Source: Brevinematales bacterium (GTDB lineage Bacteria; Spirochaetota; Brevinematia; Brevinematales; GWF1-51-8). Taken from it: DNA of 64,000 nucleotides. The notes below the pieces were generated by a model. It had not been told where the DNA came from. It made no database searches and saw nothing but the letters and a program-made list of their open reading frames with translations. The position numbers and the translations under genes are program-made. The stretch spans positions 24,517 to 88,516 of the forward strand of contig JAGVBZ010000032.1 in the NCBI GenBank assembly GCA_020059465.1, read 5' to 3'. Numbering within the stretch: the stretch's first letter is position 1; each line of letters begins with the position of its first letter. Shown in pieces: positions 33,626 to 43,399 of the stretch.

Positions 33626-35086
33626 ATGGAACGCACACCCGAATCAATCATCCACCGCGCATCGGAACTCATGGGCGCTCATTCCCTCACGTTCGGCGAT
33701 ATCCGTTATATCGGCACCGACGAGGAGGATTTTTATTTCGAGAAGGGTATCCTCAAGACATACGCCTCCGTGATGGGGCAGAATTCCGTCGGTATACGTA
33801 TCCTCTGCGACGGGTGCTGGGGTTTCGCTGGCACGAACGACCTTTCGGACGATTCGCTCGCGTACACGGTTCAGCGGGCGCACGATAACGCCAAACACGG
33901 CGCGCTCTTCAAGACCGCCGCGCAGAAGGTGAAAATCAGTCCGCTGTCCGCAGTCAATATCAAACATGTCCAGAAGATAAAGACCGACCCGTTCACGCTC
34001 GACCGCGAACGCAAGATGGAGACGCTTCTCGCGATCGCGAAAAAGCTCGACGGGCATACCGGCATCGTATTCAATTATTTCCTCGCCATGTTCAATAAGG
34101 AATATAAGTATTACTGGAATACCGAGGGCACGACCTACGAATCGACCCGTTACCAGGTATTGCCGATGATGCAGGTGATCGCGTCGGACGGTAAGGGTAT
34201 CCAGACCCGCACCTATCCGGGGCATATGTCCGCGCGTACCGGGGGATTCGAGATCATCGATCATTTCCGCTTCGGGGAAAATATAGAGCAGATAGTGAAA
34301 GAGGCGAACGACCTGATGAACGCGCCGTATATTACGGATGAACGCGCCGATCTGATTATCGCGGGCGGGCATCTCGCGCTGCAGCTGCATGAATCGGTCG
34401 GGCATGCCACCGAGGCGGACAGGATATTCGGGATGGAGATTTCCTACGCCGGGAAAACGTTCGTCAAACCGGAGATGATCGGGAATTTACGCTACGGCTC
34501 CGATCAGGTCAATATCGTCAGCGACAGCACTATCGAGGAAGGGATCGGTTATCACGGGGTGGACGACGAGGGTGTCCCGGGGCGGCGAACCGATATCGTG
34601 AAGGACGGTATCCTTGTCGGGATGCAGAATTCCCGCGAGGTCGCCGGATTATTGGGAACCGAACCGAGCTCGAATATGAAGGCGTCGCACGGCTACAATA
34701 TCCCGCTCGTGCGGATGACCAATTTCAGTCTCCTGCACGGGAAAGCCGGGAGTCTCGCAGAACTGATAAAAAATACCGAAAAAGGTTATCTGCTCGATCA
34801 TACGAAAACATGGTCGATCGACGACAACCGTTATAATTTCCAGTTCACCACCGAGATCGGATGGAAGATCGAGGACGGCGAGATCAAGGGGATTGTTAAG
34901 GAGCCGACCTATTCGGGGATTACCCCTGAGTTCTGGAACTCGTGCGACGCGGTCTGCTCGGAGAGCGAATGGGGCATACACGGGACGTTTCATTGCGGGA
35001 AGGGCGAACCGGGACAAGTGATGAAGCTCTCGCACGGGGTCGCTCCCGCGCGTTTCAGGGACGTCGCGGTCAATATCCGCGCGTAA
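33626..35086 (+). CDS. tldD: TldD-like metalloprotease subunit
   Basis: 486 residues. The catalytic subunit of the TldD/TldE protease. The zinc motif is H255-E256-xxx-H260 in LQLHESVGHATEADR, and the C-terminal 'CGKGEPGQ' Cys and 'MKLSHGVAPARFRDV' segments match the family. Cytoplasmic. It shows the same high-GC wobble codon style as tldE, unlike the gene between them. Confidence 0.93.
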   Translation: MERTPESIIHRASELMGAHSLTFGDIRYIGTDEEDFYFEKGILKTYASVMGQNSVGIRILCDGCWGFAGTNDLSDDSLAYTVQRAHDNAKHGALFKTAAQKVKISPLSAVNIKHVQKIKTDPFTLDRERKMETLLAIAKKLDGHTGIVFNYFLAMFNKEYKYYWNTEGTTYESTRYQVLPMMQVIASDGKGIQTRTYPGHMSARTGGFEIIDHFRFGENIEQIVKEANDLMNAPYITDERADLIIAGGHLALQLHESVGHATEADRIFGMEISYAGKTFVKPEMIGNLRYGSDQVNIVSDSTIEEGIGYHGVDDEGVPGRRTDIVKDGILVGMQNSREVAGLLGTEPSSNMKASHGYNIPLVRMTNFSLLHGKAGSLAELIKNTEKGYLLDHTKTWSIDDNRYNFQFTTEIGWKIEDGEIKGIVKEPTYSGITPEFWNSCDAVCSESEWGIHGTFHCGKGEPGQVMKLSHGVAPARFRDVAVNIRA

Positions 35087-35129
35087 TTAAGAATAATACT
35101 TATCAGCCGATAATTGAACGGAGAATAGA

Positions 35130-35969
35130 TTGAGTTTATTCGATCTGCATATTCATTCCACATATTCCGACGGTTTGGACGGCCCGGACTCATTGATAGA
35201 AAAGATTGAAACCATGGGCCTCGACGGGTTTGCGCTGACCGATCATGAGACGTTCGACGGTATACAGCCGATGCGGGAATGGCTTGCCGCGATGAAGTCG
35301 AAACTGATCTTCATCCCCGGCATCGAGTTTTCCACCTATATTACGGGTTTGGGGGAGATTCATATACTCGGATATTTCCCTTCCGGCGGGATTGAAAAAC
35401 TCGCGGAGATTACGCAGGCCGGGAAGAAATACCGTATCGAGCGGGCCGGGAGAATTATCGACTGTCTTGCGGGTAAGGGGATGAAGATAGACGGGGATAA
35501 ACTCTTATCGCAGAAGGATAAGCCCATCGGCCGGATGCATATAGCGAGGGAGTTGGTCGCGCACGGGTATTTCGACGAGCCCCAGGAGGCGTTCAGGAAG
35601 TACATCGGGCAGGGCATGCCGTGCTACTTTCCGCGGCGGCAGCTTTCGCCGGAGGAAGCGATCACCGCGATAAAGGAAGCGGGCGGGATATCCAGCCTCG
35701 CGCATCCGATGTTCCTGTCGAAGACGGGGAATTGGGCGATTGTCGAGAAGTTTATCGATACCGGATTAAACTGTATAGAGTACTTTCACCCGAAAATAAG
35801 CCGCGCCCTGATGCTGAAAATAGAGGAAAAAGCGGAAGGACGGCTTCTGCTGACATCGGGAAGCGACTATCACGGGGATGCACGCGATAAAGGACTGGGC
35901 TTTTACGGGGTGAATGAGGCACGGTTTCAGACGCTGTTTCCGACTATTCGTTTGCTTGTGAGGAAATGA
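35130..35969 (+). CDS. PHP-domain phosphoesterase (RNase AM / TrpH-like)
   Basis: 279 residues. PHP metal ligands are visible: DLHIHSTYSDG at the N-terminus, LTDHETFDG, an HP pair in 'SLAHPMF' and 'SGSDYHGD' near the C-terminus. This family includes the 5'-3' exonuclease YciV/RNase AM and 3',5'-nucleotide bisphosphate phosphatases. The start is a TTG at 35130 preceded by CGGAG, which puts the family's usual N-terminus in place. 43 bases after tldD. Confidence 0.88.
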   Translation: MSLFDLHIHSTYSDGLDGPDSLIEKIETMGLDGFALTDHETFDGIQPMREWLAAMKSKLIFIPGIEFSTYITGLGEIHILGYFPSGGIEKLAEITQAGKKYRIERAGRIIDCLAGKGMKIDGDKLLSQKDKPIGRMHIARELVAHGYFDEPQEAFRKYIGQGMPCYFPRRQLSPEEAITAIKEAGGISSLAHPMFLSKTGNWAIVEKFIDTGLNCIEYFHPKISRALMLKIEEKAEGRLLLTSGSDYHGDARDKGLGFYGVNEARFQTLFPTIRLLVRK

Positions 35970-35984
35970 AAATAATGTTATAAT
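35956..35984 (+). promoter_or_regulatory. Sigma-70 promoter for the bactofilin-map-nadB operon
   Basis: TTGTGA (35956-35961) inside the end of the PHP gene, 17 bases, TATAAT (35979-35984). Start near 35991, ~20-base leader. Confidence 0.78.
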
Positions 35985-36011
35985 AACAGATAATTTTTAC
36001 AGGAGGACACG

Positions 36012-36485
36012 ATGCCGCCCAAAATTGAAGGCACTATCAACAGCATAATCGGCGAAGGGTCAGTATTCCAGGGTAAATTTTTCGTACACGGCTCCTTCCA
36101 GATCGACGGTAAATTCGAGGGAGAAATCCGCACCGAAGAACATCTCGTAGTCGGCGAAACCGGTAAGGTGAAGACCAAGGTTATCCGCGCGAAGAAGGTT
36201 ACGGTTGCCGGAGTTGTTCTCGGGGATATCGAGGGTTTGGAAGAAGTCAGACTCCTTTCTACCGGAAGAATACTCGGAAGCATCACCGCACCCCAGTTGA
36301 CGATGGAACCCGGAGTAGTTATCAAGGGTACCATTCTCATCACCGCCGGCCAGAAGAAAGAAGTGGACAAGCTGATAGAAGACGCCTACAGTTCCGGCCC
36401 GTCCATCAACTTTGACGCGATTTTCGATGAGTCTAAGAAGCCTCTGCCTTCATCCGATGGGAAGTTCCGCAACGAGATCGAGTAA
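36012..36485 (+). CDS. Bactofilin family cytoskeletal protein
   Basis: 157 residues. Bactofilins polymerise without nucleotide into filaments through a right-handed beta-helix. The domain (about 8-115) shows the short repeating pattern 'GSFQIDGKFEGEIRTEEHLVVGETGKV' style, with alternating Gly and hydrophobic residues, and disordered ends. They help with cell shape, stalks or chromosome and polar organisation. AGGAGG ribosome-binding site. Its stop codon is directly followed by the map ATG. Confidence 0.92.
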   Translation: MPPKIEGTINSIIGEGSVFQGKFFVHGSFQIDGKFEGEIRTEEHLVVGETGKVKTKVIRAKKVTVAGVVLGDIEGLEEVRLLSTGRILGSITAPQLTMEPGVVIKGTILITAGQKKEVDKLIEDAYSSGPSINFDAIFDESKKPLPSSDGKFRNEIE

Positions 36486-37253
36486 ATGTTCCATTTGAAG
36501 ACCCCGGTCGAGATCGAGTACCTCAAGAAAAGCAATCAGATCATCGCGAAATCGTTCGACCTGATTCGGCCTCATATTAAACCGGGCGTCACGACAAAGG
36601 AAATAGATACGATTGTTGAGGATTTTATCCGTTCCAAGGGCGCAAGGCCTTCCTATAAAGGGTATTCCCCCGGCAAAGGATTCAAACCGTATCCGGCGGC
36701 GACATGCATCTCTGTCAATGAAGAGGTGATTCACGGTATTCCCGGTATTTACCGGTTGGAGGAAGGGGATATCGTTTCCGTCGACATCGGTACGGAACTG
36801 GCCGGATACTACGGCGACGCCACGTTCAATTATACGGTCGGGAAAGTTTCCCCCGAGGCGAAGGCGCTGGTTGAACATACCGAAAAGGCGCTATATCTCG
36901 CAATCGACGTCTGCCGTGAAGGGAATTATTTAAACGAAATCGGTAAAGCTATCAGTTTTTATCTCAGCCCGTTGGGGTATGGTATTATCCGCGAATACTG
37001 CGGGCACGGGGTCGGTAAGGCGGTTCACGAGGAGCCTCCTGTGCTGAATTATTACGACCCTAAGCGCAAAGGCCCGAAGTTGAAGAAAGGGCTGGTTATC
37101 GCCATAGAGCCCATGATCACGATGGGTAACCCGGCAATCGCCGTCAAGAGCGACGGATGGACTGTCGTGACAAGAGATCAGAGTCTGGCGTCGCACTGGG
37201 AGCACTCGATTGCGATAACGGACGGCGAACCGATCATTCTCTCCGCGTATTAG
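36486..37253 (+). CDS. map: Methionine aminopeptidase, type I
   Basis: 255 residues. Removes the initiator Met from nascent proteins. The five metal ligands are present: Asp100, Asp111, His174, Glu208 and Glu239. It starts on the base after the bactofilin stop codon, so translation is coupled, and it has no good ribosome-binding site of its own. No N-terminal SH3-binding extension. Confidence 0.97.
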   Translation: MFHLKTPVEIEYLKKSNQIIAKSFDLIRPHIKPGVTTKEIDTIVEDFIRSKGARPSYKGYSPGKGFKPYPAATCISVNEEVIHGIPGIYRLEEGDIVSVDIGTELAGYYGDATFNYTVGKVSPEAKALVEHTEKALYLAIDVCREGNYLNEIGKAISFYLSPLGYGIIREYCGHGVGKAVHEEPPVLNYYDPKRKGPKLKKGLVIAIEPMITMGNPAIAVKSDGWTVVTRDQSLASHWEHSIAITDGEPIILSAY

Positions 37254-37261
37254 GAGGGGTT

Positions 37262-38818
37262 ATGGAATTTGACGCAGTAGTTGTCGGAAGCGGCATCGCG
37301 GGAAGCGTGACCGCCTATTATCTCGCAAAACAAGGGTATCAGGTCGTACTTCTCGATAAATCGGAAGATTCTTCCGAATCCAATACCTATCAGGCGCAGG
37401 GCGGAATTTCCTATCAGGGTGAAAAAGACTCCATCGAGCTTCGTTTTCAGGACATCATGAGCGCGGGTGCGGGAATTTCCAATCCCGATGCCGTATCCAT
37501 CGTTGCTGAACAAGGGCCGAAACTGATCGAAGAAATCCTGATCAACGAATTCAACGTCGATTTCTCCCGCAAGGGCGACGGATCACTCGATTTTACCGAT
37601 GAGGGCGCGCATTCAGTCCGTCGTATTTTACATTCGTTCGATACGACCGGACGTAGTATTCAGATTGCCGCGAATGCCGCGTTGAAGAAGCAGAAGAACG
37701 TCACATTTCTCTACGACCACACCGCTGTCGATATCATCACATGGCATCATCATTCCAGCGATAAACACCGGATGTACAAACCGTTGACCGCCCTTGGGGT
37801 GTACGCTCTCGATAATAACACAAAAAAAGTAGAAAAAATTCTCTCCAAAATCGTCGTTCTCGCCTCGGGCGGAATGGGGCGCATTTACCTGCATACGACC
37901 AATCCCATTTCGGCGACCGGCGACGGATACGCGATGGCCGCCCGCGCCGGAGCGCGTCTGGTCAATATGGAATTCACCCAGTTTCATCCGACGACTCTCT
38001 TTCACCCCAAGGGGAATAATTTCCTGATCTCCGAATCGGTGCGCGGCGAGGGAGCGGTGATTACCGACACCCACGGCCGTCCGTTTATGCATAAGTACCA
38101 TGAGAAAAAAGACCTCGCTCCGAGAGATATTGTCACCCGTGCTATTCTGAGCGAACTCCTCGAATCGGGCGAAAAATTCGTCCTGCTCGACCTTTCCCCG
38201 ATCGGCAGGAATAATATCGCCGCGCGTTTCCCGAATATCTATAAAACTTGCCTCGAATTGGGGATCGATATTACCGAAACCCCGATCCCGATTGTCCCGG
38301 CTTTTCATTTTTCATGCGGCGGCGTGATGTCGGATATACAGGGGCGTACGAACATCGAACGTTTATTCGCGGCCGGAGAAGTGGCATGCACCGGTCTGCA
38401 CGGTGCGAACCGTCTGGCGAGCACATCGCTTCTTGAGGCGATGGTGTTCGGTAAAATCATTTCGGATTATACCATTAAGAATAAAGATACGTACTTTAAC
38501 TTCAAATTCCCGGAAGTCAGGGATTGGATAGACACCGGGATTATCAATATTATCGATCCCGCGCTCATCAAGCAGGATTGGACATACCTGCAGAATATCA
38601 TGTGGAATTATGTCGGGCCGGTGCGGAGTAAGAAGCGTCTCCAGAGGGCGCTGATCGACCTTCGCAACCTGCAGGAAGATATAGAAAATTTTTACCGCGA
38701 CGCAAAGATGGACAGGAAGATGGTGGAACTGCGAAACGCTATCCAGACGGGCGTTCTGGTCGCGGAGCATTCATGGGCGAACCGTGAGAGCCTCGGCGCG
38801 CATTACCGGATAGACTGA
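37262..38818 (+). CDS. nadB: L-aspartate oxidase
   Basis: 518 residues from the ATG at 37262, preceded by AGGAGGGG; the frame is open further upstream inside map. NadB oxidises L-aspartate to iminoaspartate, the first step of de novo NAD synthesis. The FAD-binding VVGSGIAG motif is at 7-14, then 'TYQAQGGI', the active-site 'MEFTQFHPTT' segment and 'AAGEVACTGLHGANRLAST'. The HPTT and GANRL motifs together favour NadB over SdhA/FrdA. nadA and nadC are not in the window. Confidence 0.93.
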   Translation: MEFDAVVVGSGIAGSVTAYYLAKQGYQVVLLDKSEDSSESNTYQAQGGISYQGEKDSIELRFQDIMSAGAGISNPDAVSIVAEQGPKLIEEILINEFNVDFSRKGDGSLDFTDEGAHSVRRILHSFDTTGRSIQIAANAALKKQKNVTFLYDHTAVDIITWHHHSSDKHRMYKPLTALGVYALDNNTKKVEKILSKIVVLASGGMGRIYLHTTNPISATGDGYAMAARAGARLVNMEFTQFHPTTLFHPKGNNFLISESVRGEGAVITDTHGRPFMHKYHEKKDLAPRDIVTRAILSELLESGEKFVLLDLSPIGRNNIAARFPNIYKTCLELGIDITETPIPIVPAFHFSCGGVMSDIQGRTNIERLFAAGEVACTGLHGANRLASTSLLEAMVFGKIISDYTIKNKDTYFNFKFPEVRDWIDTGIINIIDPALIKQDWTYLQNIMWNYVGPVRSKKRLQRALIDLRNLQEDIENFYRDAKMDRKMVELRNAIQTGVLVAEHSWANRESLGAHYRID

Positions 38819-38823
38819 TATTC

Positions 38824-38862
38824 TTAAGGGCGGTACCATCGCTGAAAGTACTGCGTCAAAAA
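38824..38862 (-). pseudogene. Degenerate second copy of the Nudix gene 3' end
   Basis: Plus-strand 38833-38851 and 38886-38904 are 19-base direct repeats with two mismatches. The second encodes the last residues of the Nudix gene (YLQRWYRL-stop). The first, read in the corresponding minus-strand frame, gives QYFQRWYRP and then TAA at 38826-38824. It looks like the leftover 3' end of a related gene or a partial duplication. Confidence 0.4.
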
Positions 38863-38876
38863 AATATACCGCTCTG

Positions 38877-39422
38877 CTATAGTCTGTACCATCTCTGCAA
38901 GTACAATAACAAAAGAATCGTCTTAGAATCCTTGATTTTTCCGGAATACACCCATTCCATCGCCTCGGAGTAATCTACAATCGCGGGCTCGATAATCTCG
39001 TCCTCGTCGGGCTGCTGCTCTGCTTTTTCGAGATGAGTCGCGCGGAAGGCATGGATGACCTCGGAACTATAGCCGACCGCGGGATAGAATGAGAACAGGT
39101 ACTCCATTTTTCCCGCGCTGTATCCGGTTTCCTCGAGAAGTTCGCGGTAGGCCGCGGCTTCGCGGGGCTCGGAAGGATTGTCGATTTTCCCCGCCGGAAG
39201 TTCCCATATCACTTCGCCTATAGAATAACGGAACTGTTCGATCAGTATCAGGCGTTTCTCGTCGATAAACGGGATAATGACGACTGCGTTAGGGTAACGG
39301 ACATAATTACGCTGGACGGTCCTGCCGTTGGGAAGCATGACATCGTCGCTCATAAAAGAAAACGACGTCCCGCGAAGGACTTCTCGGGTCGATACCGTGT
39401 TTTCTATCATAGGTTTTTTCAT
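38877..39422 (-). CDS. Nudix hydrolase, ADP-ribose pyrophosphatase type
   Basis: 181 residues. NudF-like enzymes hydrolyse ADP-ribose to AMP and ribose-5-phosphate. The Nudix box runs from 'AGKID' through 'REAAAYRELLEETGY'. The REXXEE part is perfect, but there is one extra residue between the first Gly and the first Glu compared with the textbook GX5E spacing. An AGGAG ribosome-binding site lies seven bases upstream. It follows purF by 15 bases. The 3' end is duplicated just downstream. Confidence 0.88.
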   Translation of the reverse strand: MKKPMIENTVSTREVLRGTSFSFMSDDVMLPNGRTVQRNYVRYPNAVVIIPFIDEKRLILIEQFRYSIGEVIWELPAGKIDNPSEPREAAAYRELLEETGYSAGKMEYLFSFYPAVGYSSEVIHAFRATHLEKAEQQPDEDEIIEPAIVDYSEAMEWVYSGKIKDSKTILLLLYLQRWYRL

Positions 39423-39437
39423 TTAGCAACTCCTCTG

Positions 39438-40892
39438 CTACGAACCCCTGCGGTTTCCGAAATACTTCTGCTTGATCTCCTGTTCGAACCCGTCCTTGGA
39501 GAACTGATTGAGCGGCGAAGGGTATTTCCCGTCGAAGCACGCGGCGCAGAAATCCCCCATTGATGCGGAATCGTTCTCAGTGAATAGCAAGTCGGTGTCA
39601 AGGTATCCGATTGTTTCCACCCCGATAAACGCGGCGATTTCATTCATAGTATGGTGCTTATTCGCGAGAAGTTCCTCATAGGTGGAGAAGTCGATACCGT
39701 AGAAGCAGGGAAACCTTACCGGAGGAGACGCGACCCGCATATGTACCTCAGTCGGCAGGTAGTTGCGAATGAGTTTTACGATTTTCTTGGAAGTAGTCCC
39801 GCGTACTACGGAATCGTCTATCAGGATAATCCGTTTCCCGGTAATGAGTTCCGGGACGGGGATAAATTTCATTTTCACGCCGAAGTCGCGGATTTTCTGC
39901 GACGGTTCGATAAACGTACGACCTATGAAATGACTCCGTATCAGACCGAGTCCGAGAGGAATGCCCGATTCCATCGAGTAGCCGATAGCCGAGACCATAC
40001 CGGAGTCCGGTACGGGTACGATATAGTCCGCATCCACCGGATGAGCGCGCGCGAGCTTACGGCCGATTTCGAGACGGTATTCGTATACGCTCGTATGGAA
40101 GAGATTGGAGGACGGTTTCGCGAAATAAATCAGCTCGAAGACGCACTGGTTGGTTTTCGGTTTGATCGGCAATATCTGATCGGTGGTTATCCCGCTCTCG
40201 GTAACGATTATCATTTCGTTTGGCTCGACCTCGCGGAGCTTCTTCGCTTCGATGATGGAAAACGCGCTGTCCTCGGACGAAAACGCGATCGTTCCGCCGA
40301 TATCGCCGATTGTATCGCCGACCTTTCCCATCGACAGCGGGCGGAAACCCATCGGGTCGCGCGCGGCGATCAGCGTATCCTTTGTCATAATGAGAAGCGC
40401 GAACGAACCCTCAAGTCTCGATAACGCCCATTTGACGCCTTCGACCAGATCCTCGCAGGGAGACTCGGATATCAGGTGGATGACCACTTCGCTGTCGCTG
40501 GTCGAGTGAAAGACCTTTCCCTGCTTGATCAGTTCGTTACGTATCAGGTTGGCGTTGGTGATATTCCCGTTGTGCGCGATGGCGACCGCGCCCTTGGATG
40601 TCGAACCTGTGATGGGCTGGGCGTTGACAAGAGTAGGCGAGCCGGTGGTGGAATAACGCACATGTCCGATTGCACGGTATCCTTTTAGATAATTCAGCTT
40701 CTCGTCGTCGAGAAACTCCGAAATTTTACCGACCCCGACCTGCTTATAGAGCGAAATACCCTCGGTGCTGACAATACCGCAGGATTCCTGCCCGCGGTGC
40801 TGGAGAAAGTTCAATCCGAGGTAGACATAATTCGCCGCTTCGCTTATCCCGTAGATACCGAATATACCGCATTCTTCTTTTGGCTTATCCAT
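39438..40892 (-). CDS. purF: Amidophosphoribosyltransferase (glutamine PRPP amidotransferase)
   Basis: 484 residues from the ATG at 40892, preceded by GAGGAA; a GTG four codons earlier is too close to that site. First committed step of purine synthesis. A seven-residue propeptide MDKPKEE precedes the nucleophile Cys8 (CGIFGIYG), so maturation by self-cleavage is expected. The PRPP loop 'IILIDDSVVRGTTSKKI' is present. Cysteines in NQCVFEL, FPCFYGI and FCAAC match the 4Fe-4S ligands of the B. subtilis type. Third gene of an AAA-lipoprotein-purF-Nudix run; other pur genes are absent. Confidence 0.97.
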   Translation of the reverse strand: MDKPKEECGIFGIYGISEAANYVYLGLNFLQHRGQESCGIVSTEGISLYKQVGVGKISEFLDDEKLNYLKGYRAIGHVRYSTTGSPTLVNAQPITGSTSKGAVAIAHNGNITNANLIRNELIKQGKVFHSTSDSEVVIHLISESPCEDLVEGVKWALSRLEGSFALLIMTKDTLIAARDPMGFRPLSMGKVGDTIGDIGGTIAFSSEDSAFSIIEAKKLREVEPNEMIIVTESGITTDQILPIKPKTNQCVFELIYFAKPSSNLFHTSVYEYRLEIGRKLARAHPVDADYIVPVPDSGMVSAIGYSMESGIPLGLGLIRSHFIGRTFIEPSQKIRDFGVKMKFIPVPELITGKRIILIDDSVVRGTTSKKIVKLIRNYLPTEVHMRVASPPVRFPCFYGIDFSTYEELLANKHHTMNEIAAFIGVETIGYLDTDLLFTENDSASMGDFCAACFDGKYPSPLNQFSKDGFEQEIKQKYFGNRRGS

Positions 40893-40905
40893 CGAATTCC
40901 TCACG

Positions 40906-41274
40906 CTATTGCGCTAATTTCTCGATAACTCTAAAAATGTCGATTTTTGCATCGAATCCTTTAAATATCTGATAATCCTTCACACGCTTTTCCATCGCAT
41001 AGTACTGCTCGCGGAAGTATCCCATTTCCTCTTTTGAAAGAGATTCGATATATTTTTTATAGACATCGTTCAATTCCTGCATCCGTGCATAGATGGTTTT
41101 CGCTTTCTCCTGATAGGGTATATCCGGGTTCAGACGGATATCGTAGAGCATATCGACTATTTCCCGCAGGAGCTGTTCCGATTGCTCTATCGTACTGTAC
41201 CATTCGGGACGGACTTCGGAACTGCATGAAGCGAGCATGATGGCAATGAGCATCGCCGGAATTACACACCTCAT
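40906..41274 (-). CDS. Small helical lipoprotein
   Basis: 122 residues. Signal peptide with lipobox MLASC (Cys at ~17). The mature part is highly charged and predicted helical or coiled-coil ('STIEQSEQLLREIVDMLYDI', 'LNDVYKKYIESLSKEEMGYF'). No family recognised. It overlaps the upstream AAA gene by four bases (ATGA) and its stop overlaps the purF ribosome-binding region, so it is translationally linked to both. Confidence 0.75.
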   Translation of the reverse strand: MRCVIPAMLIAIMLASCSSEVRPEWYSTIEQSEQLLREIVDMLYDIRLNPDIPYQEKAKTIYARMQELNDVYKKYIESLSKEEMGYFREQYYAMEKRVKDYQIFKGFDAKIDIFRVIEKLAQ

Positions 41275-43310
41275 GACGAAAACCCCACTTTATTCTTCAT
41301 CCCGCCGATACGCGAGGTGAGTTCCTGCTTGATCGCCTCCATGAAGTCCTGCTGGGTGACGAAACGGTTACCCTCGTCGCGGAGAGCCGCCTTACGCGCG
41401 GCGTTGTAGACGACGTTGGCGATTGAACCGCCGGCCAGTTCTGTCTCGGCGAGCTTTTTCAGATCGACATCGTCCGCGAGCGGAAGTTTATTCGATATAT
41501 GGACTTCCCAAAGTTTCTGCCGGGTGGCCATCGTGGGAATATCGAACTTGATTTTTATATTAAACCTTCTATTCCAAGCCGAATCGAATATATCGATCAG
41601 GTTGGTAGTCGCGATAAATACACCGTCGAAATTCTCCAGCTCCTCGAGAAGGATATTCTGCATCTGGTTGTATTCCTTATCGGCGGCCTGCATCACCGTC
41701 CCGCGGGCGGACAGAAGCTGGTCGGCCTCGTTGAAGAACATGAATAGTTTCTTCTGCGACTGCTGGGCGTAACGGTAGAATTCCTTGAAAACCTTTTTAA
41801 CATTTTTCGCGCTTTCGCCGACCCATGAAGTCACCATATTCGATGCGTCTACCTTAAAAAGCTCGGCCCCGGCCTCACCTGCGAGCGCCTCGGCGGTAAT
41901 CGTTTTTCCGGTGCCGGAAGTCCCGTAGAGGAGGATTTTTATAGAACTGTAGGATGTCGACGATAGGGAGGGTTTAATACCCCATTCACGCATCGTCTCG
42001 ATCGTACGGGTCATATCGACCGCGCCCATCAGGTTCTTTTTCACATCCTCGTCAAGTATAACGCTGTTCAGGTTGACCGTCGGGGTATAGACCTCGTAAA
42101 GGCCGCGGAATCGGTTCTTATCGTTCCGTTCCCCGTCGCCTCCCGAGTTGGAGGCTTCGGCTTTATTTTTTACCTTTTCGGTATCCGTTTTCGCATCGGC
42201 GAAAATCATTTTATATATCCGTTCGCGTGAAATGCTGATCGTGCTCATCTCGAACGAAATCTCGTCATAGAGATCCTGATCGACCAAATCGTCGAATTCG
42301 TCCAGTTCGTCTTCTTCTATCAGCGAATTGGTCTCGAAGAAGTCGTTTGCCTCGATCAGCCCCTCGTTGACAAATACGCTGTCTTTCAGGAAAAAACGGA
42401 GTATTGTTTTTGTATGCGACGGCGAAAACGACAGGAGGGAAAGAATCTCCTCGATACTGTTGAATTTCGTTTCTTTCTGGATGATAACCCTATAGATAAG
42501 GTAAATTAGAAAGAAAAACTCCAAACTGGTCAGCCTGCGGGCTTTTAAAAAATCGGATAACTCGAAAGGGAGTTTCGATGAAAGTATTTTTTTTCTGAAA
42601 GTTTTTAACGAGTGCGCGAAATCGCCCTCGTCGTAGATATTAGAATCGGGGGAAACGCCCCATGAATAAACGTTATGAAAGAATCCCGAGATAAAAAAAT
42701 GATATCTGATGATTTCGTTCAGATCGTTCAGCATCCCGTCGACATTCGGAAAACGCCCAGTGCTCAGGTTCAGGGTAGGGAATCCATACCCGTTGCCTCC
42801 CCCGATTTCCGCGAAAATTTTCGTAAACGCGAGGGGGGAGAGGAAAATCCGTTTGATATTATAAAGGTTCGCTATATGAATGAGGGGAAGGGTCTGATGG
42901 GAAAAATCGGTCTCCTCGGAGAAGACTATTTTTTTTGCGAGGAGTTGGTGCGACGGATTCAGAACGGTCTGTACGAACTCGAGGCATTTGACCGGGGAAC
43001 GGTGAAAAAAGTTCGCTACCTGCCATATCAGCGCGCCGTTTTTTTCCAACAGACTGATGCCCAGAAGGAGAAGGATCAGCTTCTTTTCCTCGTAGGACAG
43101 TTTAATGGAATACGGAAAGAAATCCCGGACAGAACGGATGATCATCGATACCGGATGATGCGTGACTGAGAAAACGCGCTTGATGGAAATTTTATTACGT
43201 TTGTTCCGTAATTTCAGATCATGCGACCCGATAAAACGCTGGAATTTCTGTGCGAGAAGGATTGCGTAATCGATAAGGATCAGTTTTTCGCGGGAACGGT
43301 CTTTTGGCAT
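41271..43310 (-). CDS. AAA-family ATPase with large N-terminal helical region
   Basis: 679 residues, cytoplasmic. Residues 1-375 are helical, of the winged-helix-containing type found on large bacterial AAA proteins. A low-complexity Ser/Gly/Asn linker lies near 383-400, then one AAA module with Walker A GTSGTGKT (463-470), Walker B LFMFFNEADQL (Asn527-Glu528) and sensor 'ATTNLIDIFDSAWNRRF'. Asn replaces the first Walker B acid; as I recall this variant is seen in relatives, so it may be normal for the group. The ATPase is a probable remodeller of unknown target. The lipoprotein gene starts inside its end. Confidence 0.88.
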   Translation of the reverse strand: MPKDRSREKLILIDYAILLAQKFQRFIGSHDLKLRNKRNKISIKRVFSVTHHPVSMIIRSVRDFFPYSIKLSYEEKKLILLLLGISLLEKNGALIWQVANFFHRSPVKCLEFVQTVLNPSHQLLAKKIVFSEETDFSHQTLPLIHIANLYNIKRIFLSPLAFTKIFAEIGGGNGYGFPTLNLSTGRFPNVDGMLNDLNEIIRYHFFISGFFHNVYSWGVSPDSNIYDEGDFAHSLKTFRKKILSSKLPFELSDFLKARRLTSLEFFFLIYLIYRVIIQKETKFNSIEEILSLLSFSPSHTKTILRFFLKDSVFVNEGLIEANDFFETNSLIEEDELDEFDDLVDQDLYDEISFEMSTISISRERIYKMIFADAKTDTEKVKNKAEASNSGGDGERNDKNRFRGLYEVYTPTVNLNSVILDEDVKKNLMGAVDMTRTIETMREWGIKPSLSSTSYSSIKILLYGTSGTGKTITAEALAGEAGAELFKVDASNMVTSWVGESAKNVKKVFKEFYRYAQQSQKKLFMFFNEADQLLSARGTVMQAADKEYNQMQNILLEELENFDGVFIATTNLIDIFDSAWNRRFNIKIKFDIPTMATRQKLWEVHISNKLPLADDVDLKKLAETELAGGSIANVVYNAARKAALRDEGNRFVTQQDFMEAIKQELTSRIGGMKNKVGFSS

Positions 43311-43399
43311 AGATACCCCATAGGAAATATGAATAGACAGTAATTATAATGTAAAACAGTAAAAAAAACCAGTATCAGGGGTATATCAATCGTTGAAAA

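Noticed and set aside
37157..37261. N-terminal extension of nadB
   Set aside because: It overlaps map, lacks a ribosome-binding site and precedes the family's normal N-terminus; the ATG at 37262 has AGGAGGGG.
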